Below the pieces are notes generated by a model. That model saw only the letters and a list, made by a program, of their open reading frames with translations, was not told where the DNA came from and ran no database searches. From Actinomycetota bacterium (GTDB taxonomy: Bacteria > Actinomycetota > Thermoleophilia > UBA2241): DNA of 5,313 bases. Below are positions 1 through 5,313 of this stretch, piece after piece. Position 1 is the first letter of the stretch, and each line of letters starts with the position of its first letter. The position numbers and the translations under genes were made by a program. Location: assembly GCA_003157715.1 (NCBI GenBank), contig PMKK01000274.1, positions 7,709 through 13,021 of the forward strand, in the 5' to 3' direction.

Positions 1-340
<340 letters not shown>

Positions 341-342
<2 letters not shown>

Positions 343-347
343 GGAGG
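341..347 (+). promoter_or_regulatory. Strong Shine-Dalgarno site of ilvE
   Basis: AAGGAGG is a near-perfect anti-16S match, 6 nt before the ATG at 354. Its first two bases belong to the leuB TAA stop. Ribosomes ending leuB therefore finish on the ilvE binding site, which implies a shared transcript and probably coupled translation. It also fixes the ilvE start. Confidence 0.85.
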
Positions 348-353
348 ACCCTC

Positions 354-1286
354 ATGCCCATCCCCGAAGTCGACACGATCTGGATGAACGGCAAGCTCGT
401 CGACTGGCACGAAGCCCAGGTCCACGTGCTCACGCACGCGCTGCACTACGGCTCGGGGGTCTTCGAGGGTATCCGCGCCTACAAGACCGACCGCGGCCCG
501 GCCGTCTTTCGCCTGACCGCCCACCTCGAGCGCCTGCGGCGCTCCGCCAAGCTCTACTACATGGACGTGCCCTATTCGACCGAGGAGCTCGCTCAGGCCA
601 CCAAGGAGCTCATCCACGATAACGGTCTCGAGCACTGCTACATCCGGCCGATCGTCTACCGTGGCTACGGCGAGATGGGCCTGTTCCCGCTCGACGCCAC
701 GATCGACTGCGCCATCGCCGCCTGGGCCTGGGGCAGCTACCTGGGCGACGAGGGCATCAAACACGGCGTGCGCGTGAAGGTCTCGTCGATCAAGAGCCTC
801 GACAGCAACGCCATGACCCCCGCGGCCAAGAGCTGCGGCCAGTACTTGAACAGCCAGCTCGCCAAGATCGAGGTCGTCAAGGCCGGCTACGAAGAGGCGA
901 TCATGTTGAACAACGCCGGCTTCGTCACCCAGGGCACCGGCGAGAACGTCTTCATGGTGCGCAACGGCCGCGTCTTCACGCCGCCGGTCTCCACCGGCCT
1001 GCTCGAGGGCATCACGCGCGACACCGTCATGACCATCGCCGCGTCGCTCGGCCACCCGGTCGAAGAGCGCGACTTCACGCGCTCCGACATGGTCGTCGCC
1101 GACGAAGCCTTCTTCACCGGCACCGCCGCCGAGATCGTGCCGATCCGCGAGATCGACGATCGTCCGATCGGCGAGCCCGGTCCGATCACCCGCGAGGTCC
1201 AGCGCATCTTCCACGAGATCACCTCGGGGAACAGCAGCGAGTTCGCCGACTACCTCGAGTACGTCGACGAGGCCGTCAGGGCCTGA
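354..1286 (+). CDS. ilvE: Branched-chain amino acid aminotransferase
   Basis: This 310-residue protein is a fold-type IV PLP aminotransferase of usual IlvE length. It carries out the reversible transamination between 2-oxoglutarate/glutamate and the keto acids of Leu, Ile and Val in the cytoplasm. The N-terminal domain has HALHYGSGVFEGIRAY (residues 28-43), the family signature around the substrate-binding Arg. The Schiff-base lysine is Lys159 in AAKSCGQYLNSQLAKIE, the same number as in E. coli IlvE. Later come GTGENVF (194-200, with the conserved Glu197), STGLLEGITRD (213-223), which binds cofactor phosphate, and EAFFTGTAAEIVPI (251-264). D-amino-acid transaminase and aminodeoxychorismate lyase share the fold, but the length, FEGIRAY and the LEGITRD segment favour IlvE. 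The ATG is fixed by a strong SD site. The gene lies 11 nt after leuB and 40 nt before cimA, within a branched-chain amino acid operon. A perfect hairpin covers its stop codon. Confidence 0.96.
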   Translation: MPIPEVDTIWMNGKLVDWHEAQVHVLTHALHYGSGVFEGIRAYKTDRGPAVFRLTAHLERLRRSAKLYYMDVPYSTEELAQATKELIHDNGLEHCYIRPIVYRGYGEMGLFPLDATIDCAIAAWAWGSYLGDEGIKHGVRVKVSSIKSLDSNAMTPAAKSCGQYLNSQLAKIEVVKAGYEEAIMLNNAGFVTQGTGENVFMVRNGRVFTPPVSTGLLEGITRDTVMTIAASLGHPVEERDFTRSDMVVADEAFFTGTAAEIVPIREIDDRPIGEPGPITREVQRIFHEITSGNSSEFADYLEYVDEAVRA

Positions 1287-1294
1287 CGGCCTCG
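1268..1294 (+). promoter_or_regulatory. Perfect 12-bp stem-loop across the ilvE stop codon
   Basis: Bases 1268-1279 (CGAGGCCGTCAG) are exactly complementary to 1283-1294 (CTGACGGCCTCG), leaving a 3-nt loop GGC at 1280-1282. If the closing pair is left open, it is an 11-bp stem with a 5-nt loop. The TGA stop (1284-1286) lies in the descending arm. No T-run follows (the next bases are AGCCAGCAAGC), so it is not a standard intrinsic terminator. By inference it could be an RNA 3'-end stabiliser or processing site, a partial attenuator, or a brake on ribosomes leaving ilvE before cimA. The pairing is seen directly; the function is not known. Confidence 0.5.
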
Positions 1295-1310
1295 AGCCAG
1301 CAAGCACCCG

Positions 1311-1317
1311 AAAGGAG
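1311..1317 (+). promoter_or_regulatory. Shine-Dalgarno site of cimA
   Basis: AAAGGAG lies 9 nt before the ATG at 1327 in the 40-nt gap after ilvE. It supports independent initiation of cimA and its chosen start. I see no promoter-like hexamers in this short gap. Confidence 0.75.
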
Positions 1318-1326
1318 ACCATCGAC

Positions 1327-3036
1327 ATGGGCGGCGCCGGCGTCACGCTCTACGACACCACCCTGCGCGACGGCATGCAGCAGGAAGGCTTGTCGGTCTC
1401 GGTCGACGAGAAGGTGCGTATCGCCCTCAGGCTGGACCAGCTCGGCCTGCATTTCATCGAAGGCGGCTTTCCGGCCGCCAACCCCAAAGAGGCCGCCTTC
1501 TTCGAAGCCATGACGCACGAGACACTGCGCCACGCCGCCCTCGTGGCCTTCGGCATGACACGCCGCAAGGGTGTGGCCGCCGCCGCCGACGAAGGTCTCG
1601 CGGTGCTGGCCGCGGCCGCCGCGCCGGTGGCCACCGTCGTCGGCAAGAGCTGGGGCCTGCACCTGCGCACCGTGCTGCGCGTGAGCCGCGACGAGAACCT
1701 GCGCATGATCGACGAGTCGATCGCCTTTCTCGTCGCCCAGGGCAAGCGGGTGATCTACGACGCCGAGCACTTCTTCGACGCCTGGGCCGACGACCCCGAC
1801 TACGCCCTGAAGACACTGCTCGTGGCCGGTGAAGCCGGCGCCGAGCTGGTCTGCCTGTGCGACACCAACGGCGCCGCGCTGCCGCCGGCGGTCGAGCGCG
1901 TCGTCGCGGCGGTCGTCGGCCGGCTTTCCGGCCCGTCGGGCGGCACGCCGGTCGGTGTGCACTGCCACAACGACGCCGACTGCGCGGTGGCCAACTCGCT
2001 TGTGGCCGTGGCCGCCGGCGCCGTGCAGGTGCAGGGCACCATGAACGGCTACGGCGAGCGCTGCGGCAACGCCAACCTGACCTCGATCATCCCCGGGCTG
2101 AAACTCAAGATGGGCCTGCCGGTGATCTCCGACGAGCAGCTCGAACGCCTGACCGAGACGTCCCACTTCGTGGCCGAGGTCGCCAACGTCACGCCCTGGA
2201 CGCACCAGCCCTACGTGGGACGCAGTGCGTTTGCCCACAAGGCAGGACTGCACGTCGCCGCGATCGCGGCAGCGGCCGAGACGTTCGAACACATCGATCC
2301 GGCGCGCGTCGGCAACGAGCAGCGGGTGCTGATCTCGGAGTTGTCGGGCAAGGGCGCCGTGCTGCGCAAGGCGCGCGAGCTGGGTTTCGAGCTCGATGGC
2401 GGCGACGAGCATGTCGGGGCCATCCTGCGGCGCCTCAAGCAGAAGGAGCACGAGGGCTTTCACTACGAGGCGGCCGATGCCTCGTTCGATCTGTTCCTGC
2501 ACGATCAGCTCGGCGGCCGGCGGCCGCTGTTTCGCCTCGAGAGCTTTCGCGTGATCGTCGAACAGCGCGAGGACGGCCGCGTCGTCACCGAGGCGACGGT
2601 CAAGGTCCACGTGAAGGGCGAGCGGATCGTCGCCACCGGAGAGGGCAACGGTCCCGTGAACGCGCTCGACAACGCCCTGCGCCTGGCGATCGTGCGCAAA
2701 TACCCGCACCTCGGCGCCATCGACCTGGTGAACTACAAGGTCCGCATCCTCGACGAGAACAAGGGCACCGGCGCGGTCACGCGGGTGCTGCTCGACGCCA
2801 GCGACGGCGAGCGCACCTGGGGCAGCATCGGCGTCTCCGAGAACATCATCGAGGCGAGCTGGCAGGCGCTGGTCGACGCGATCGAGTACGGCATGCTGCA
2901 CGACGCCGGCGCCGTGCCGCCCGACGGCGACCCGTCCGCTGACGCCGACCCGCCCGCCGCCGGCGAGCCTGCCGGCAGTGCGCCCGCCGGTGGGCAGCCC
3001 GCCGCGGGCGCCCCCGCCGGCCCGGTCCGGCCTTGA
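1327..3036 (+). CDS. cimA: (R)-citramalate synthase (2-isopropylmalate/homocitrate synthase family)
   Basis: This 569-residue protein belongs to the DRE-TIM metallolyase family, which condenses acetyl-CoA with a 2-keto acid. The catalytic barrel (about residues 4-280) opens with LYDTTLRDGMQQEGLSVSV, in which Arg14 and Asp15 are the catalytic Arg and metal ligand. It also holds VHCHND (His212 and His214, metal ligands) and GYGERCGNAN (241-250), where Asn248 should be the fourth ligand. A linker segment AFAHKAGLHV (301-310) is typical. Residues about 395-525 form the LeuA-type C-terminal dimerisation and allosteric domain, where isoleucine or leucine normally binds. The N-terminal block through FIEGGFPAANPKE resembles TIGR00977 citramalate synthases more than LeuA. 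The substrate is therefore probably pyruvate, giving threonine-independent isoleucine synthesis, but sequence alone does not exclude 2-isopropylmalate or homocitrate synthase activity. The family normally ends near residue 528; the last 41 residues are an Ala/Pro/Gly-rich extension. The 3' end overlaps the next gene by 4 nt. Confidence 0.87.
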   Translation: MGGAGVTLYDTTLRDGMQQEGLSVSVDEKVRIALRLDQLGLHFIEGGFPAANPKEAAFFEAMTHETLRHAALVAFGMTRRKGVAAAADEGLAVLAAAAAPVATVVGKSWGLHLRTVLRVSRDENLRMIDESIAFLVAQGKRVIYDAEHFFDAWADDPDYALKTLLVAGEAGAELVCLCDTNGAALPPAVERVVAAVVGRLSGPSGGTPVGVHCHNDADCAVANSLVAVAAGAVQVQGTMNGYGERCGNANLTSIIPGLKLKMGLPVISDEQLERLTETSHFVAEVANVTPWTHQPYVGRSAFAHKAGLHVAAIAAAAETFEHIDPARVGNEQRVLISELSGKGAVLRKARELGFELDGGDEHVGAILRRLKQKEHEGFHYEAADASFDLFLHDQLGGRRPLFRLESFRVIVEQREDGRVVTEATVKVHVKGERIVATGEGNGPVNALDNALRLAIVRKYPHLGAIDLVNYKVRILDENKGTGAVTRVLLDASDGERTWGSIGVSENIIEASWQALVDAIEYGMLHDAGAVPPDGDPSADADPPAAGEPAGSAPAGGQPAAGAPAGPVRP

Positions 3037-3812
3037 GCGCGCCCGACCTTCTGCCGTTCGGGCGGGTGCTGGTCGACGGCGCGCCGCGATACTGCCTGTT
3101 CGACGGCGACGAGGCCCGCCTGCTCGACCGTCCGGCGTTCGCGCCCGAGGCCCGCGAGACGGGCGTCGTCGCGCTGCCCGGCGCGGCCCTGCTCGCGCCG
3201 GTGCTGCCCACCAAGGTCGTGGCCGTGGGGCTGAACTACCGGGCCCACGCCGCCGAGCTCGCGATGGAGGTCAGAGCCGAGCCCATCCTCTTCCTCAAGC
3301 CGCCCAGCGCGGTGATCGGTCCGCGCGAGCCGATCGTGCTGCCCGCGCGCTCGGCGCAGGTCGACTACGAGGCCGAGCTCGCGCTCGTCGTAGGGCGCCG
3401 CTGCCGCGCCGTCGAACCGGACGCGGCCGCCGGTTGCGTGGCGGGCTACACCTGCGGCAACGACGTCACGGCCCGCGACCTGCAGGCGCTCGACGGCCAG
3501 TGGACGCGTGGCAAGAGCTTCGACACCTTCTGTCCACTGGGGCCCTGGATCGTGCGCGAGTTGCCGCCGGCCGGCGCCGCCGTGACGGCGGCGCTCGACG
3601 GCGCCGAGGTGCAGCGCGGCCGGGTGGGCGACATGATCGTCGAGCCGCTGGCTCTGCTTTCGTTCGTCTCGAAGATCATGACGCTGGAACCCGGCGACGT
3701 GCTCATGACGGGGACGCCGCCCGGTGTCGGCCCGCTCGCCGCCGGTCAGGTCGTGACCGTCGAGGTGACGGGCGTCGGGCGCCTCTCGAACCCCGTGGTC
3801 GCCGGTGGCTGA
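3033..3812 (+). CDS. Fumarylacetoacetate hydrolase (FAH) family protein
   Basis: This 259-residue, apparently cytoplasmic enzyme has the FAH C-terminal catalytic fold of metal-dependent acylpyruvases, decarboxylases and isomerases acting on 2-keto or enol acids. GLNYRAHAAE (67-76) carries a His72/Glu75 pair resembling the FAHD1 lid dyad. The metal site is visible as DYEAELALVVG (Glu113, Glu115) and NDVTARD (Asp144). RGKSFDTFCPLGPW (159-172) contains the conserved Lys161, and LEPGDVLMTGTPPGVGP (218-234) is the closing family signature. The real substrate is unknown; oxaloacetate tautomerase or decarboxylase, acylpyruvase and homoprotocatechuate-pathway isomerase activities all occur in this family. 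The start is TTG at 3033, overlapping the cimA TGA as TTGA with no SD site, so translation is probably coupled to cimA. An alternative start is GTG 3066, but that would lose part of the N-terminal strand region. I see no aromatic-degradation genes nearby. Confidence 0.9.
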   Translation: MSAPDLLPFGRVLVDGAPRYCLFDGDEARLLDRPAFAPEARETGVVALPGAALLAPVLPTKVVAVGLNYRAHAAELAMEVRAEPILFLKPPSAVIGPREPIVLPARSAQVDYEAELALVVGRRCRAVEPDAAAGCVAGYTCGNDVTARDLQALDGQWTRGKSFDTFCPLGPWIVRELPPAGAAVTAALDGAEVQRGRVGDMIVEPLALLSFVSKIMTLEPGDVLMTGTPPGVGPLAAGQVVTVEVTGVGRLSNPVVAGG

Positions 3813-4935
3813 GGCCGGCACGCCGCCCGGCGGCGGGCCGGTGTTCCTGTCTGAGCAGGCCCTCGAACGGCGGCTGTTCGAGCTCCTGAGCGACGTGGGC
3901 GCCGGCCGTGCCCCCCGGGAGCGCCCGATCGACGACGACTTCGCGCGCTTGCTGCGCGGCTGCGGACTGACCGTCTTGGCCGGCCGCATGGGGCTGCGCC
4001 ACGCCTCGTTTGCCGAAGCCGAGCGCCTTCTGTTCGTGAGGACCTCGGCAGTCGAACAGGTATCGGGCTGGTGCGTCGAGGTGCTCGCCGCGGCCGGGGT
4101 GCGCTGCACCACGCTCAAAGGCCCCGCGCTGGCCGTGCAGCTCTACGGCGACGACGTGACCCGGCCGTCGACCGATGTCGATGTGCTCGTAGGCCGGCAC
4201 GAGTTCGAACGCGCCCTCGGGGTGCTCAGGGCGGCGGGTCTGCGCTTCGGGACGCGCCACGCGGCCTGGTACGAACGCGGCTGGCACCACCACCTCGTGG
4301 CCGTCGGCGCTCCGGCGCACCCGGGCCTGCCCATCGAGGTCCACTGGTCGTTTGCCCGGCCGGGCCTGATCGCGGGCTCGCTCGAGGGGCTCCTCGACGA
4401 CGCCGTCCCGGTGTCATGCTCCGGACGGCCTCTGCCGGCGCCGGGCCTGGAGTGGCAGCTGGTCATCAGCGCCGTGCACTCGGCCCAGCACTACTTTCCG
4501 CCGCGCCAGGTGCTCGACGTCGCCCTGATCGCCGGCCGGCTCGACTCGCGGCAGTGGGGCAAGGTCGTCGCGCTCTGCCGCGAGCTGGCCGTCGGGCCGG
4601 CGGTCTACTACGCGACGACCGTCGCCGCCCGGCGGCTCGGTCTGTCGTGTCCGGTGGCGGTCGAGGAGCTGCGACCGGCGGTCTGGCGCGACGCCTTGAC
4701 GGCTCGGGCGATCGCCCGTCTGCCCGTAGTCGCGCCGCCGTCCCGCGCGCTCATGCAGGCCATGAAGGCCGTGATGCCGCTCGTGATCACGACCTCGCCG
4801 CGGCTGCCGGTCGCGCTCGCCTACCAGCTCACCGACCGCCCGCGGCTGGCCGACGCCTTGTCGGGACACCACGCCTCGCGACCGCGCTCGCGGCCGAGCT
4901 CGCGACCGGGCTCGCGACCGGGCTCGCGGTCATAG
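3805..4935 (+). CDS. Nucleotidyltransferase family protein (PF14907-like), Ser/Arg-rich tail
   Basis: This 376-residue protein resembles the uncharacterised nucleotidyltransferase family NTP_transf_5 (PF14907), of the DNA polymerase beta fold superfamily. The core has TLKGPALAVQLYGDD (103-117), then RPSTDVDVLV (120-129) with metal-binding Asp124 and Asp126. GWHHHLV (159-165) follows, then IEVHW (177-181), whose Glu178 is a likely third carboxylate. The C-terminal helical part has HSAQHYFPPRQVLDVALIAG (225-244), also typical. The acceptor and biological role of this family are not established; members often sit near polysaccharide or peptide-modification genes, but none are seen here. Residues 358-376 are a basic SRPX repeat encoded by a 12-bp tandem repeat and are probably disordered. 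The GTG start at 3805 overlaps the FAH-family gene by 8 nt (GTGGCTGA). GTG 3841 is a plausible alternative because residues 1-12 are Gly/Pro-rich and no SD is seen for either. The stop is TAG. Confidence 0.82.
   Translation: MAEAGTPPGGGPVFLSEQALERRLFELLSDVGAGRAPRERPIDDDFARLLRGCGLTVLAGRMGLRHASFAEAERLLFVRTSAVEQVSGWCVEVLAAAGVRCTTLKGPALAVQLYGDDVTRPSTDVDVLVGRHEFERALGVLRAAGLRFGTRHAAWYERGWHHHLVAVGAPAHPGLPIEVHWSFARPGLIAGSLEGLLDDAVPVSCSGRPLPAPGLEWQLVISAVHSAQHYFPPRQVLDVALIAGRLDSRQWGKVVALCRELAVGPAVYYATTVAARRLGLSCPVAVEELRPAVWRDALTARAIARLPVVAPPSRALMQAMKAVMPLVITTSPRLPVALAYQLTDRPRLADALSGHHASRPRSRPSSRPGSRPGSRS
4875..4930 (+). repeat. 12-bp tandem repeat, consensus CTCGCGACCGGG
   Basis: Four full units start at 4875, 4887, 4899 and 4911, and a partial fifth at 4923. 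Units 3 and 4 are identical; units 1 and 2 differ at the last two or three positions. Each unit is four codons, read as Ser-Arg-Pro-X in the nucleotidyltransferase frame, so copy-number change would keep the frame. Diverged CTCGCGG/TTCGCGG pieces continue past the stop codon (around 4947-4977), suggesting the repetitive tract was once longer. It could also be read as DNA-level low complexity with no protein function. Confidence 0.8.
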
Positions 4936-5031
4936 CGCCGCCGCGGCTCGCGGCCGCCGCGCCCACGCGGTTCGCGGCGAGACACGCATGGACCCGCGCT
5001 GCCGGTGGCGAGTAGAATCAATCTCCGCAAG
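4936..5031 (+). other. Gap before dnaE with weak GC-rich dyads
   Basis: These 96 nt hold no gene. They contain diverged copies of the upstream repeat and a possible 7-bp stem (CGCCGCG 4955-4961 with CGCGGCG 4973-4979, 11-nt loop) without a T-run. That is too weak to call a terminator in such GC-rich DNA. The right end is locally AT-richer and may hold the dnaE promoter. The frame shared by the preceding gene and dnaE has no stop codon here. Confidence 0.5.
4989..5018 (+). promoter_or_regulatory. Candidate sigma-70-type promoter of dnaE
   Basis: TAGAAT at 5013-5018 matches the -10 consensus TATAAT at five of six bases and stands out in GC-rich surroundings. TGGACC at 4989-4994 matches TTGACA at four of six, with an 18-bp spacer. 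Transcription would begin near 5025, giving a leader of only about 7 nt before the ATG at 5032, almost leaderless. This fits the absence of a clear SD site there. It is a visual match only. Confidence 0.35.
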
Positions 5032-5313
5032 ATGGATCCTGACTTCGTTCACCTCCACGTCCACAGCGAGTACTCGCTTCTCGACGGCGCCTGCCGCGTA
5101 CGGCCGCTTGTCGAACGGGTGCACGAGCTCGGCATGCCTGCCGTGGCGCTCACCGATCACGGCTCACTGTCGGGCTCCGTCAAGTTCTACCGGGCCGCCA
5201 AAGAGGTCGGGGTCAAGCCCATCCTCGGGCTCGAGCTGTACGTCGTCTCCGACCGTCACGGTCGCGCCGGCCTCAAAGAGCGCTACTCGCACCTCACCAT
5301 GCTGGCGCGCGAC
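5032..5313 (+). CDS. dnaE: DNA polymerase III alpha subunit, N-terminal PHP domain (3' truncated by window)
   Basis: The first 94 codons are present and the frame stays open to the window end. DnaE is the catalytic subunit of the replicative DNA polymerase. The segment FVHLHVHSEYSLLDGACR (5-22) opens the PHP domain, with the metal-site histidines His7, His9 and His11 in place. ALTDHGSLSG (39-48) supplies Asp42 and His43, and KPILGLELYV (62-71) the conserved Glu68. KERYSHLTMLARD (82-94) continues the fold. The intact His/Asp set suggests a PHP domain that may still bind metal and proofread, as in many bacterial DnaE1 proteins (inference). The error-prone DnaE2/ImuC type usually begins with an ELHCHSNFSFLDGAS-like motif and fits less well. 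The ATG at 5032 gives the normal family N-terminus; an in-frame GTG at 5005 would add nine residues with no better RBS. It probably forms its own transcription unit. Confidence 0.93.
   Translation, partial: MDPDFVHLHVHSEYSLLDGACRVRPLVERVHELGMPAVALTDHGSLSGSVKFYRAAKEVGVKPILGLELYVVSDRHGRAGLKERYSHLTMLARD

Noticed and set aside
1276..2901. A 541-codon open frame on the - strand opposite cimA
   Set aside because: Its composition is that of antisense of a GC-rich gene and it matches no family I know, while the + strand cimA has full catalytic motifs. Long open antisense frames are expected at this GC.
2958..2978. Short palindromes CGCCGGCG and CTGCCGGCAG in the cimA tail as operator sites
   Set aside because: They sit inside GCC/GGC-rich low-complexity coding sequence where such palindromes arise easily, and nothing links them to a regulator.
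2733..4118. A 461-codon - strand open frame spanning the cimA, FAH-family and nucleotidyltransferase junctions
   Set aside because: It crosses three supported + strand genes and is Arg/Ala/Pro-rich low-complexity sequence typical of a shadow frame.
4875..4930. The 12-bp repeat as a CRISPR array or replication origin iterons
   Set aside because: The units are contiguous with no spacers, too short for CRISPR, in the coding frame, and no replication initiator gene or AT-rich region is nearby.
4955..4979. A 7-bp GC stem as an intrinsic terminator after the nucleotidyltransferase gene
   Set aside because: It has an 11-nt loop and no T-run, and short GC dyads like this are common by chance in such DNA.
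4071..5015. A 314-codon + strand frame overlapping the nucleotidyltransferase gene
   Set aside because: It is an Arg/Ala-rich out-of-frame reading; the conserved motifs are all in the other frame.

Overview
The window is very GC-rich and gene-dense. All six genes I can support lie on the + strand. Base composition, the branched-chain amino acid gene order, a TIGR00977-type citramalate synthase and an FVHLHVHSEYSLLDG-type DnaE suggest a high-GC bacterium. My best guess is a deep-branching actinobacterial lineage such as Thermoleophilia, but this is inference and a database search is needed to place it.

Layout: the 3' end of leuB (1-342) is followed after 11 nt by ilvE (354-1286). A 40-nt gap leads to a citramalate/2-isopropylmalate synthase-family gene, best called cimA (1327-3036). 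A fumarylacetoacetate-hydrolase-family gene overlaps it by 4 nt (3033-3812, TTG start). A PF14907-like nucleotidyltransferase gene then overlaps that by 8 nt (3805-4935, GTG start). After 96 nt without a gene, the 5' end of dnaE begins (5032, running off the window).

How they fit together: CimA would condense pyruvate and acetyl-CoA to citramalate. LeuCD (not in this window) and LeuB would convert that to 2-oxobutyrate, the isoleucine precursor. IlvE performs the last transamination of Leu, Ile and Val. The first three genes therefore form a coherent branched-chain amino acid operon. The FAH-family enzyme and the nucleotidyltransferase are probably co-translated with it through overlapping stop and start codons, but their roles are not evident. 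dnaE is a separate housekeeping gene that probably has its own promoter.

Non-coding signals: strong Shine-Dalgarno sequences precede ilvE and cimA. A perfect 12-bp stem-loop straddles the ilvE stop codon. A 12-bp tandem repeat encodes a Ser-Arg-Pro tail at the end of the nucleotidyltransferase gene. A possible -10 element lies just upstream of dnaE. I see no RNA gene, CRISPR array, insertion sequence or convincing new defence or mobile system. The most unusual points are small-scale: the hairpin, the two low-complexity protein tails, and the single amber codon separating the nucleotidyltransferase and dnaE reading frames.
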